DNA of 64,000 nt, taken from positions 1 through 64,000 of the forward strand of contig JAURVB010008880.1 in assembly GCA_033002965.1 (NCBI GenBank), written 5' to 3'. The notes beneath the pieces were generated by a model, which saw nothing but the letters and a program-made list of their open reading frames with translations, had not been told where the DNA came from and did no database searches. The number at the start of each line of letters is the position of its first letter. The first letter of the stretch is position 1. Made by a program: the position numbers and the translations under genes. Source of the stretch: Piper betle. Its lineage: Eukaryota; Streptophyta; Magnoliopsida; Piperales; Piperaceae. This document shows, piece by piece, positions 22,231 to 34,046 of the stretch.

Positions 22231-22892
22231 AGTGTATTAGAATAAACCCACATCTCTACGTGAGATTAGAGGTTTCTTGTAAATATGTACTAACGTGTGT
22301 GTGTGTGTGTGTGTATGAGTTGATCTCATGTGCACTACCTGTTTTTTCCGCTGCACCTCCCCCCCCCACCATTGGCATGTCCCCGCAACCCCCTCCACAA
22401 CGCGACGAAGCTGATGATCCCGCCGCCGTCGAGGGTGGGCTATTTTTTAACCTTATTTGAATTTTGTTGCATTTACTCTTTTTTTTGTAAATGGACCTCT
22501 AAAGAGAGTATTGATAATCATCTGATTAAATTAACACAATGAAGCTACTAAACAATGAAAAAAATAGTTTTTGAGGAAAAAATAGTTGCCCTGATTTCTT
22601 GTAGTTATGTTTCTATAGGTGTAAAAAAATATGTTTTCAGGTTAAAAATATTTGTGATTGGAGTCGAGGAGGCCAGAATTGCATTTGTCAGCAAAGAAAA
22701 GGAACAAGCTAAAGATAAAAGTGCTCTTGTTAGCACACAAATCCAAAAATTGGATACTTTTTATCCAGCTGAATACGAGCATTAGGTAAGAGTTAAGCCT
22801 TTGAAAGTACTTTGACTCAACTAAAGAATGTTTATTGTGACTATTTTAGTTGATTATCTTCTTATTTTTTCCAAATTGTGTATTTTTTAAGA
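22231..22892 (+). other. Possible 5' region of a FAR1-type gene
   Basis: A GT microsatellite lies at 22295-22314 and a short GC-rich proline-coding patch at 22330-22440. An open frame at 22555-22785 encodes a lysine-rich 76-residue peptide of no recognised family. It ends at GCATTAG, followed by GTAAGAG, a good splice donor. TTTTTTAAG just before 22892 is a plausible acceptor leading into the FAR1-like frame. If spliced this way, the TAG stop stays in the upstream exon, so that exon would be untranslated leader or belong to another frame. Confidence 0.3.
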
Positions 22893-23099
22893 ATGGACAA
22901 GCTTGAAGATAAAGGAAATGATGAAGAACAATTAGTCCAACATATTACAACATTCTATCCTATTGTAGAAGATAAGTTCAAACTGAAGGTTGGAATACAA
23001 TATGATTGTTTGCACGATGCACTCAACTTCTACACTAGTTATTCAAAAATGGCTGGATTTAGTGTACGTAAACATAGTGCAAATTATTATAAGATAACA
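22893..23099 (+). pseudogene. FAR1-type DNA-binding domain fragment
   Basis: MDKLEDKGNDEEQL opens a frame whose residues about 28-65 resemble the start of the FAR1 domain of FAR1/FHY3-related proteins: GIQYDCLHDALNFYTSYSKM, then AGFSVRKHSA. These are plant proteins derived from Mutator-like transposases, in which the N-terminal zinc domain binds DNA. The homology ends after about 65 residues, where a TRIM begins at 23101. No transposase-like core domain or SWIM finger is seen downstream. It is a broken gene or a fragment of a Mutator-type element. Confidence 0.6.
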
Positions 23100-23100
23100 A

Positions 23101-23523
23101 TGGCTCTGATACCACTTGTTGAGTCTCGTTTGGAAGCCCAAAGGAACCAACAAGTGGTATCAGAGCCAAGTTTGCCTACGCCAATTGTTGTTGTTTCCTT
23201 CATGGGTTTCACCTGATGATTTGATGGGAGTTTGCTAGGTGGGTGTCGTCTGATTTAAGGGGAGTTATCAGACGATGTTAGTTTTGGGGACACGCCCGAT
23301 GTGTGAAGGGGAGTTGTTGGGTTTATCCCACATTGGTCGTAGAGGTTGTTGGTGACTTGTATATAGGCTAATGAGAAACCCTTATTCCTTGTGCTAGCTT
23401 TTGGATTAAAAGAGGCCCGTGACACCTATTGCGAGTTTCCTTTAGTTATTTAAAATCCTTTTGGGGGCCTGAAAGGCCCAACAGTGGTTTCAAAGCTTAG
23501 GTGGGGGCCCAAAGGGCCTAACA
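23101..23523 (+). mobile_element. TRIM with methionine-type PBS and inverted PBS end
   Basis: Landmarks in order: a PBS (GTGGTATCAGAGCCA) at 23154-23168, a short internal region without coding capacity, a polypurine stretch (GTGAAGGGGAG) ending near 23313, and an LTR of about 169 bp at 23315-23483. The LTR starts TGTTGGGTTTATCCCACATT and ends AGGCCCAACA. A second, degenerate PBS (GTGGTTTCAAAGC) and LTR-end-like GGCCTAACA follow, which implies a tandem arrangement. At the left edge 21 bp (23101-23121) form an exact inverted copy of 23148-23168. No 5S-rRNA-like sequence was noticed, so this is not obviously a Cassandra element. Confidence 0.8.
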
Positions 23524-23528
23524 AGATG

Positions 23529-24126
23529 GACCACCTATTGTTATAAAAGCCAGATTTTGTGTAAGAATAAAAACAAAATTAAATTTTCATCCACTTGCAT
23601 GAATGATTTTTTGATTTTATCACTTTAGTACATGAGAGATCCATCCACTTGCAAAATATAGTGTTAATGAAGAATATAATTTGTATCTAAATATATTTGA
23701 TTAGTAGATGCTATATTAGTAAAGTATGCACATACAAGCTTCATCAATGTACTTAAACCTAGAATTGTGGATGGTTATGTAACTTAGTTGCCATCGAATT
23801 TATATCATGATGGACAATTTAGGTATAAGACTTAGAAACGCTTGACTGTAGCACAATTAGTTCAAATTCTTTTAGAAGCGAATGCTTTGGAATATTCCAT
23901 TCTTGTAGCAACCACCGCTTCGGATGCTTCCATAATGAAAAATTAGGTTAATAATTAAGTACAATGGAAGATATGAATTGTTGCATATTATTAAGCTATT
24001 ATCTTACAATGATTTATTGAAATTGATATACTACAAGTTGCATGTGGACCAAAAAAATTTATGATATGAAGATGGAAACGATCATTTTCATTGTCACCAT
24101 TATCAAAATTTGTCAAATAGATGGCA
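23529..24126. repeat. Unidentified repeat X, copy 1
   Basis: 598 bp, nearly identical to 28861-29454 (about 14 differences by eye). A further fragment of its right end lies at about 57948-57997. Translations contain suggestive pieces such as KRLTVAQLVQILLEANALE, but with stops and no family I recognise. It may be the interior of a Mutator-type element, given the FAR1 fragment beside it; that is inference. Its right end abuts an LTR D start in both large copies. Confidence 0.7.
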
Positions 24127-25928
24127 TGTAACAACCCGATTTCAGTTCACCTAAAAACTAAAGTAGAAATGTTACGATCAAGTCGAACAATGTGTAAAGT
24201 TGTTGGTCGGTAATACTTGATTTGAAAATAATAATTTTTTTGCAAAAGTGCTTTTAATTCTACTAGATTTTTAGTTAACTAGAACATATTAACTTTTAAT
24301 CTAATTAGAATATATCATTTTAAAAAATTAATAATAATTATAATTTCGAATTAAATAGGTATTAAGGTAATTATGAATATATTAAAACATATCAATATTT
24401 TCAATTCTTAATTTAGGTTGAATTATAATCTAATTTTTTCTTAATGATAAATAACTATTATTATAATTTTAAATTAATTAAGTATCAAGGGGCCCACAAA
24501 ATGATTGTAGGGTCAGAATTAACCACGATGCAAGAAAGGTTAAAATGTGATAAGAGGGAAAAAAATTCCCAGAACTTTATTATAGGAGGTAGAAATATGG
24601 GAAAATTTAATAAAAAATATTATTTAAAATATTTCAAAATGATTTTTCCAGGCCAATTCACTGAAAATACCATTTTAAGACCATTGACTCAAGCACCCTC
24701 GTATACGTTTTATGGGGGCTGTAACTATATCTATGTAGATTACCTTGTGAAAAGTCTCATTTTTAGAAATTTTAGTTCCAATAAAGATGCAAGCAAACAA
24801 AGAGAATAATCTGTATCATTATCTCTCTCAAATTTCTTTTTCTTTTTGATACAATGGTGAGGTAAGCTCTCATGAGAAACAATTGTTGGTATTATACATG
24901 CTAGAATTTCATCAATATCGAAGTAATACACTCGTGACGAAATTTACTGCACTACAAGAATAGACAGGTGAAGATAACATATAGATGAATATACACAAAA
25001 CTCTCTGCTCTCTTTGCAAGTCTGAACCAATAAGAAATCATATTCCCCTCAATAGTATTTGGATCGAATTTGGTTGCTGCTCATTGAGGTTTTAGAAGCT
25101 TTAGCTAATATAATTGTGGATGACTGGTGGCTTGTTCTTCATCATCATTTTGCCCTATATACCGAATCATAAAGCTCAGAGAAAGCCATCGAATGCCTTT
25201 TGGAGATTCGAAAATGTAGCAACAATTAGCACCACTATGTTGTTTAAAAAATGCCCTAATCTTTTGAATATGCTTCTGCATAGTCAATGATTTTGCGTTT
25301 GATATGCTGGACATAATAAATCAAGCATTATATAACCACTCACCCAGCTATAGAAAAGGGAAAAATTTTTACGAGCCCCCTTCAAATGAGCCCCTTGTGA
25401 GCCCTCCAATAAGGAGTAGTGATTTCTGCAAACTATCTCACCTCTCTCTATCCCCTCTCAAGTAAAACTAGTTAGTTATCCCAATCCAGAGGATGAGATT
25501 TTCCCGGCATAGGGTGCGCAAGGAGCAACCCATTGTAGGCACCAGAAGTTCCTTTCCCTCCTATGCACTTGACGGGGGAATTTGGAGGAATTTTCTCCTT
25601 TACCTCCGACAAGAGGTTTTCATCTTGGTGATTCACTTCAACTCACATGAGCAGCACCACCTTGTGTGATATGAGATACATAAACGAAGATAAGAATATA
25701 GAACGGTCATGCGAGCGGGTGTTATTGAGAGGGAAAGACTGTGTGAGTTAAGTGTTGAAAGTGGGTAGCTTTATCTTCGCCTATAAAGATCTTTCTTTTC
25801 TACGTCCATAATCATTGCTAATGGAAAGGGAGTTAAAAGAAAAGTAGAATTAGATGGAAGGTTCATAAGAGTGAGGGCAAAAAGTCGTAGAGGTAAATTT
25901 CTACGGGGAAGATCATTTTGCACAATGT
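24127..25928. other. LTR D start and AT-rich repeat-like DNA
   Basis: From 24127 (TGTAACAACCCG) about 105 bp match the LTR at 33342. The two copies then diverge. At about 24440-24690 a segment matches 51715-51945 in inverse, sharing AATTAACCA(C/T)GATG and GGCCAATT(C/T)ACT, so it is a dispersed repeat. A 69-codon minus-strand frame at 25105-25314 (includes CCYIFESPKGIRWL) is gene-like in composition but unrecognised. Nothing else is supported. Confidence 0.45.
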
Positions 25929-25933
25929 TGTAC

Positions 25934-28562
25934 TGTAAAGACTGTCAATATATATATATATATATATATATTCGATTCGGTCTAGGAAGGATCGAACATT
26001 AAAGAATTATTATTATTATTATATTATTATTATATTTTATTCTCTACCCTGTTAAATGAAATACTGGTGTTGGGGGTGTTTTCCAATACCCTAGCCGTCA
26101 TTTTCATTTTATTTTTTTAAGGGGCGTCATCCTCACCCTAGCCGCCTATTTCTCCTCTTCCTCACCCTAGCCACCTACTCTCATCTTCTTCTCCTCTTCC
26201 TTACCGAAGCCGGCTTCTTCCTTGCTTGGGTATCCTTCCTATCACCCTATTCTCAGTTTTCATGCATTTCATGATCGCCATGCTAATTTTCTGTTGCTTC
26301 ATCAATTCATGACCGCCAAGTAAATTTCTGTTGTTTCATCAATTCCTTCGGTGCTTGTCAAGTTAAGCATCCATACCAGTTTGTCGGCCAAGGCTCATGT
26401 CGTGCATGCTCACAGCGCTTGGCTTGAGGTTGTGGGTTGACGTGCGGGGAGAAGGGAGCGTTCCCAGTGGTGCTCCTGGCCGGACGGTGTTCGCCTTGCA
26501 TTCCCAGTGGTGCTGCTGGCCAGGCATCGCGCACCTTGGTGCAGGACAGGGTTCACCTTGGATAGTTGATGTAATGCCCGAACTTTAGGCTTCCAATTGG
26601 ATTGCTGGGGAAAGTTGCAGTTGATGGAGGACGTGATTTGATTTTGGTGCCAAGATAAGGGTTGGAGAAGCGGGTCTAGTTTTTGGTGCCAAGATGAGGT
26701 TTGCAGAAGAGAAGAGTGTTGGGGAAGAAGAAGATGGCAAATCTGTAAATAATGCTTGACTCGACACCGACTCGAGTTAAAAATAATATTAACTCGTAAT
26801 AAATCCTTAAAAATTATTATTTTAATGGTTATGGGTTACAATTGCTAAACTAATTAATTATTGTACGAAATTGCCATGAGTAATAAAAAATTACGGTAAT
26901 GATAAACTGTTGAAAATTAATCGGTGTACTATAAGCTATTAATTTAAATCGGATGGTTATAAGTGACTAATGAAATAAAGATTTCACCTTTACCATATTA
27001 AGTTTAATACTAGGTAAATAAAGTGATTATTTTAATAACGAGTTAGTAAGGTAGAAAATAAGTTATTAAACTATAATCGTGTAAAAATCACAAACATTGA
27101 ACCTAAATAGCATAATGAAGATAAATAAAGTTCTAACCTTTATTGAGTTGAATAATTTAAAATAATTGTATTAGTAATATCTTTGAATTAGGATAATACA
27201 AATCATTTTAAATAATTTAATGGAATGACTTAATTAATTAAATTGCTAGTAATAATGATAGTGATTAAAGATTAAAATCGTAAGTTAAATCATCAAGATT
27301 GTGGTTAAGTAATTATCATCTCAAAGGAAAATGTACTAATAATAGTAATTAAATACTTGTTTATAAGTTAATAATTATTTTATCATTAGTGAAGTGTGAA
27401 TTATGATTTAGATAATTAATTTAAAATGTAAAGTAGGACTTAAATGATTATGTTACATGAATAATGAATTATCTCACTAGATTTATTGAGAATTTAATAT
27501 TTAATATTGTTGAATGTTGCATGCTTTAGGTTGTCGAATTTTAATAATGATATATATATAAAAGTCATTTAGTCGTATGCATTTCCACTCGAATAAAATT
27601 ATACTTATGTATAATTTTATGTTCTTGTTTAGATTAGGATCGTTGGTCATGGTTGCAGGTTCACTTATGAACTATCCAGGTCTGTATAATTATTTGAAAT
27701 GTTGTATTTTCCCATTAGGCAGCCCTGGTCGGCCTAAGCCCAGATTCGACCACCATGCACTGAGTGCGATCAGGGTCAAGGAATTGACTCAGTCTGACAC
27801 GGGGCCGTACCCTTTAAAAATTACTATGTGGGAGTATTGGTTGACTTGAGTTCATATCCGACCACCATGCGCCAAGCGCAACCGGGGTCAACTCTATTCG
27901 ACACAGGGCAGCACCCCTTGAAAGATTAAATACCTGCCTCATGCCGAAAGGGGTGACAGGGCACAGTGGCGCAAGACGGCTCATTATACACTTGTGATAC
28001 TGAGAGGGTGAGTCAATGGCAAATATCGATAACTACAGGCCGTGGGCAACGTAGCGTGTGTGCGCACACATGGGACTGTAGCTGGATGGGGTGGCCACCC
28101 CTCCCTTGGAGCTTGGCATAGGCTCATAATTACGAAAAGTCTCGAGAAATAATAATAAGGATTATATTGACTTGTTTCATTTAATTTTGCGGCTTAGTGA
28201 TTTTTATCACTAACGCGGAATTGCCTCCGCAGGTGAGCAGCTTTGGACTAAGGACTAAAAGTGTGATTGGTGGATCTTTTACCAACCCAAGTTTGGTGAA
28301 TTGATAATAAATTGGACTTCCTTTTTATTCTCTTGTGTTATAAATGTGGCTATGGGAAACGGTCCGAGACTGTGGGACTTTGAATTAGTTTATTTTATGC
28401 ATTATTACATGCCATCAGAACATGTTTTATTTTTTTTATGATTTATAAATTCTAGACTTATTGTTGTATTAGAATTCATGTTTACGGTTCATGTTCATGA
28501 ATAGTATGTTTACAACATTTAACTTTTTAAGTTACACCCAGACCGGTTAGGGGGTCATTACA
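25934..28562 (-). mobile_element. Solo LTR related to family B, minus orientation
   Basis: Left edge TGTAAAGACTGTC, right edge GGGGGTCATTACA, flanked by TGTAC on both sides (25929-25933 and 28563-28567). In inverse it shares landmarks with the solo LTR at 11319-13388: the CCCACAGTCTYGGAC word near 28365, the AAAATTATACTTATGTATAATTTTAT palindromic stretch near 27595, and the block around 27720-27800 (CATGCACTGAGTGCGA). The terminal 1.6 kb at the left is diverged and holds a TA run (25951-25970) and an ATT run near 26010. No internal coding sequence is present. Open frames at 26397-26588 and 27577-27849 are LTR sequence. Confidence 0.85.
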
Positions 28563-28567
28563 TGTAC

Positions 28568-28860
28568 ATGGTAAAAAGTTGGGAAAGAGGGTAGGATTTG
28601 AAGGATGAAAACCAAGTTACTGTAGAACGAATTAAGTAAGTGACAGGTGCAAAAGTGTTTTGAGGAGAAGTTGGGTTAAAGGACGATGTTTACGCTCTCA
28701 TCTGTTTCCTTATGTTTATATTTTTAGAATGATTTCAACTACAATGAATTTCATAATTTTATCTCTAGTTTTTATAGAGTTAGAAGTCTCTGCCTATTCT
28801 TTATTTGATTATTGTATATGTATTGCTTACCCTATTTTGATTCAAAGCATTCAATAGATT
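28568..28860. other. Short unique stretch, nothing recognised
   Basis: Lies between the solo LTR's target duplication and repeat X copy 2. A 65-codon frame at 28660-28857 is hydrophobic and without a family. Confidence 0.4.
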
Positions 28861-29454
28861 GACCACCTATTGTTATAAATGCCAAATTTTGTGTAAGAAT
28901 AAAAACAAAATTAAATTTTCATCCACTTGCATGAATGATTTTTTGATTTTATCACTTTAGTACATGAAAGATCCATCCACTTGCAAAATATAGTGTTAAT
29001 GAAGAATATAATTTGTATTTAAATATATTTGATTAGTAGATGCTATATTAGTAAAGTATGCACATACAAGCTTCATCAATGTACTTAAACCTAGAATTGT
29101 GGATGGTTATGTAACTTAGTTGCCATCGAATTTATAGCATGATGGACAATTTAGGTATAAGACTTAGAAACGCTTGACTGTAGCACAATTAGTTCAAATT
29201 CTTTTAGAAGCGAATGCCTTGGAATATTCCATTATTGTAGCAGCCACCGCTTCGGATGCTTCCATAATGAAAAATTAGGTTAATAAGTAAGTACAATGGT
29301 AGATATGAATTGTTGCATATTATTAAGCTATTATCTTACAATGATTTATTGAAATTGATATAATACAAGTTGCATGTGGACAAAAAAATTTTATGATATG
29401 ACGATGTAAACGATCATTTTCATTGTCACCATTATCAAAATTTGTCAAATAGAT
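28861..29454. repeat. Unidentified repeat X, copy 2 (split)
   Basis: Close copy of 23529-24126. It is interrupted at TAGAT (29450-29454) by the 3.9-kb C insertion; the last few bases of X resume at 33333 (TAGATGGCA) and again run straight into an LTR D. X plus D were therefore duplicated together before C inserted. Confidence 0.8.
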
Positions 29455-32400
29455 TGTAACACCCCATTTTTCGATCCGAGGGCAGACCGAAGTGCGATAT
29501 TATAATTTGGAAAACTATTCGTTAGACTAATCTCGTATGAATTTTATGGAAACGGATCTCAATCCTCGAGGAGGTTTAAGGCGGGTAACCTTACAGGGTT
29601 TTATTACATATGCATGCTGATTCATACTAGCGTAGAGAAACTCTTAAACTTAAGGATTCTATATGATCACCCCTAGTCATAATAGAGGCAAAACCTCCCC
29701 TACGACTATGAGTTGTGACTCTTAAAAATACTAATTATCACTCTCAACTGTAGAAGAGGCGCACCCCAGCTACAGTCTTGAGGTTGCATGTTGTGACATG
29801 AACCTTTTCTTACTACTTTGTTTAAGTAATTCGTTACATTTCTTAATTTCTAACAAGCGGATGAATACGGAGAATTTGAACAAGGGTTTTGGTTACCTAT
29901 TCCACATATCTGACATGTGAAAGAAAATAAAATAATTAAACACAGCGTCATCAGATGCCAGAGCATCAAACCCTAACACCCGGACTTCACATGGGTCATC
30001 AAGTGGTGCGAACCGTATGCTCCTCGTACCCATGTTACTTTATCACACACTCACACAGCTACAATAAATATGTTTCACGTACCTAGTAAGCTCCTCATCG
30101 TGTTCCAAGACTTTGAAGCTTATACGTTACAGAAGATAGTTAGAGTGCCCCAAAGTGTATCTACACCACAATGATAATGTAATGATATATAAAGCACACG
30201 GCACAACAACAATCAATTGACTTATCCCGAAACATACAAGTTCGTACAACTTCAGGGCGTATTCCAGTAACATCGTACATCTCAATTTCATATCAACTCT
30301 GTAATTAACACAAATACAACACGAAATCCCCCTCCATGAGCCGTCTGATCCATCTGCCTACGTCTGTCAACAAGGCTAAACACCTACATATATTAGAAAA
30401 AAATGTCAGCGATCAAAGAATTGATTACTGGTCCTGTAGAGACTAGGAATATAGTATTACTGGCAAATGTTTATCTAAACACCCACGAAAAAGTTGTACA
30501 AACTTTCAGAATCATACAAGGTAGTAAGTGAAGGCCGATGTGGCCACATATCATAACATAATTGCCTACAAAGAGGCATCTTACAAACATATAAACATAT
30601 ATATATCGCTTATACCCTCTCATCTTCAATATATCACCCGCCACAGTACCCACGTGGCTTTAAACCAATGTGCCATAATTTCCAGAAACGCATTACATTC
30701 ACAGTACCCTACATACATTGCACCACTTAGGGTAGAAAGGGTACTAGTGCAATTTGCATATCTCTATACCACTCACTCTCTTATTCGTGAATTAAGTAAA
30801 ACTGCGCGTACTTATATAATAGGCTTTGGGAAGAGGCTTGTATCATACCTTTCTGGAGCTTCAGCTCAAAAATAACAAAGGATCTCATCCTTGTAGTTTT
30901 ATTAAACATACAATAAAATGCGTCTAAATTGCCTGTTATTGGAGGGATCCAATAAAAGTGCCGCCAACAGTGTCCTATCGTTTAAAACACGATTAAACGT
31001 GTCACTCAAGAGCCAGACATAAGGGTGAAGCAAGAGAGTACTTCGGACCTAGATGAGTGAGCCCTGCGTCCTAAATGGATGAGCTCAACCCGCGTAACCC
31101 AATAAGAAATGGAATCCGAATCATAATCAGATTACACTGGCACACAAGATGAGGCAAAACCCCTACACATGTACAATATGTAAAACTTAATTCACTTACT
31201 TATTTTTCTTAGTGATGGGTTAAACCTCATTAGGTAGTTTAATTTAAGGTTTGGGGTTATAATTCTACTTAGTGCATGATTTCATACTTAGGATTTTATC
31301 GTCGGACTTAATCAGACGATTTTTTGGCTAGACCAAATAGTATCCGATTAATCTAAAATTTGAACCCCTAGTTGAAGACACCCTAGGGGTCTGTCATAAA
31401 TATTAACAAGTGATAATATGTGGATTATCATATTAATTTAGGTTAATTAAGGTCGGATTAATATGCTGTGAATAATACTCCGTCACTATACATCATACTT
31501 CAAAATTTCAGCCCATGGGCCTGAGAAGTCCAAATGGGTTTGGGTCAATTGGAATAGTTATATAACATTTGAAAGATTAGCCCATAAATATTTCTAGTCC
31601 AATTTCATTGTAATTGGGCCTAGGTAATCTTTCTAATCTTGATTTCTAATTTAATGATTTCTGTTATTACCCAATTAGGATAGAATTAGAAAATTCTACT
31701 GAATTAAATGCATAGACAATATTAGGATACTTAGTAAACTCTGTAATTTATTGTATAATTTTCCCACAGATGAATATATTTTCCACAAATTTTTTAATTC
31801 AAATAATAGAAACAGGAATATGAACTTAGTTCATGTGAACTCAAAAATTCTGATCCAATAAACCATTAGAATGATTTTTTAGCCCTAAAATTTTCAAGGT
31901 TAGATAAAAAAATTATTGGTTTATTAGGTAATTTTTATAGATTTTTATGTGATCTAATTTTTAGCCAAACATTTAACTAAACACATGACATAGGCAGTCA
32001 ACACAGAACACAGCAGATGCACACAATGTTTCCTTAATTTTGTTCAGGCCTTAGTTGAGGTAATTTTTGTATGGAAAATTTATAATATTAAGATCAAAAC
32101 ATTATTAACATATGATCATAAGATGTATTATGAAATTAAAATCATAACAAGGTGTAAAAATTGGGGAAATGGGTGATCAGGTCATTGGAAACTTGAAAGT
32201 TGCCACCTTTAATCCAATTGTGGACCTTATAATGATCCTCCATGCCAAATCAGACAGAATGCTCAACATATAACACGTAGATCTATGTCGTGTAAAAACA
32301 AAAAGACCAAGATCATATAAATCTGACATCTAAGACATGAGTTAAGAATTTTATGCTCAACTAGTGTAGATCTGGACACACAGATGATACAAAAATCATA

Positions 32401-33332
32401 ACTATTTATCTACCCATGATAATGACATGAAACTACCTCTTCCAATTCTTTAATAGGCATATCTACATGGTAAAAATATAATAAAAATGAGAACGATGAC
32501 ATATATACACGAAACAACAACTCAAACAAGAATCATCAACCAAGACCGGGAAAGAACATACCTTAACGGTTCAAGGGGAGGTCACTTGGAGTTTTCCCAC
32601 TCCAAGTCCTTCAACCCTTGAAAGAAGAACATATTGGAAGCTAAGGAATGATAGAGAGAGCTCAAAGAGTGGAGAAGAAGTTTGGGAGAAGGCGTGGAAA
32701 GGTGAGGGAATGTGTGGATTTTATAGAAGAAGGGTGGTTAGTTTGGTGATGTCATATGTATGGGTACCATACTTAAAGAAGAATGGGTTGGCTTCATGAT
32801 GTCATAGAAGTATGGGTGTCATACCTATAAAAGTATGGGTGTCATACCTATAGAGGTATGGGTGTCATACCAATAGGGGTAAGGGTGTCATACCTATAGA
32901 TGTATGGGTTGGGTTACTTAAAGAAGTATGGGTTGTGTTAGCAAAAAGAGGTATGGGTTGGGTTATCTCCAAACACAAAAACTTAGGGTTCAACCCTAAA
33001 GCGATCGGGTCCACCTCAAAAATTACACTGCGGGTCCCAAAAGGGGTTAGGACAGTCCGAAAGGTTATCAAACACACAAAAGGCACGAGAGGGACACAAC
33101 ATCTAACTATATACGATTATATTGGACCAAACATGAACATCAAAAAAAACAAAAACAGGGCGTGCCACATCCAAATAGACGTACCGAGCACTGACGGAGG
33201 CTGAGGTCGGGCAACTCATACGTACCTAGGTACCATACATAAATACGCAGCAAAATAGCCGACTAAGCAACTTGATCCAAGTCACAACCGAACCAAAATT
33301 AAAACCATTGGGCAAAAATCTCGGGTTTAATA
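29455..33332 (-). mobile_element. Family C LTR-type insertion, minus orientation (probable solo LTR)
   Basis: Bounded by TAGAT on both sides (29450-29454 and 33333-33337). On the minus strand it ends GGGGTGTTACA and starts TATTAAACCCG, where TG would be expected, so the first dinucleotide has probably mutated. The right half, about 31490-33332, matches 4836-6757 in inverse. No gag, pol, PBS or PPT was recognised inside its 3878 bp. That favours a long solo LTR, although an element with two diverged LTRs and a short middle cannot be excluded. Repeat X copy 1 shows the empty site. Confidence 0.75.
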
Positions 33333-33341
33333 TAGATGGCA

Positions 33342-34046
33342 CGTAACAACCCGATTTCGGTTCACCTAAGAACTGAAGTAGAAATATTATGATCGAGTCG
33401 AACCATGTATAAAATTGTTGGTCGGTAATACTCGATTGATAAAATAAATCGAAACAACCTGCTTAACGTCATGAGAATGGAAGACATTGTTAAATATGAG
33501 TTAAAACACATCAAATATAAATAAAAGTAACAAAGAAAATAATTCTATTGAGCTCAAGTCTGTGAAGCATTTATCTGTCCTCACACCAAAGTTGACTCAG
33601 GATTTACAAAACCTACATATATAATATAAAAACTTCAGTAACGAGTGTTACTGGTCCAAAAAATAACTCGTATAAACTGGCAAATGGGTAATCTATTACC
33701 CATGGAAACTTAGAAAACTTCAAAATTGCCTCAAACCCTAAATCTATGACGCATGTAATGAGATACCATGAAAATCCTAAATGGATGCTAAATGCAGCAA
33801 CAGCCTATATCTAAGCCCAAAACCCTGGCTAACTTATAAAAATCATATGTTTACCTCGCGCATACATTGATAACTCATGCATTGTTGTAGCTTAACTGAA
33901 GCTATCATCTGCATGTCAGGCACACTCAGCAACCATAACATGCTCATATGGCCATCTAGGCCCCATACTCATATTCTGAAAATTGGTCTGGCTCAAACAA
34001 ACTCGAGACTGGCCCGAACCGGGCAAACTACAAGCGGTTAAAACGT
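33342..34046 (-). mobile_element. LTR D (Tekay-like), minus orientation
   Basis: Left edge CGTAACAACCCG corresponds to TGTAACAACCCG at 24127. The interior contains AACGAGTGTTACTGGTCC near 33640, the inverse of the word shared by all LTR A copies. To the right, AAAATTCTGTCCTCAGAAATT is the inverse of the conserved lead-in to a Tekay/Del polypurine tract, so the LTR start is placed near 34046 and the element body lies to the right. Confidence 0.65.

Noticed and set aside
23101..23523. Cassandra-type TRIM with 5S rRNA sequence
   Set aside because: No 5S promoter-like stretch was noticed in the LTR; only the general TRIM layout fits.
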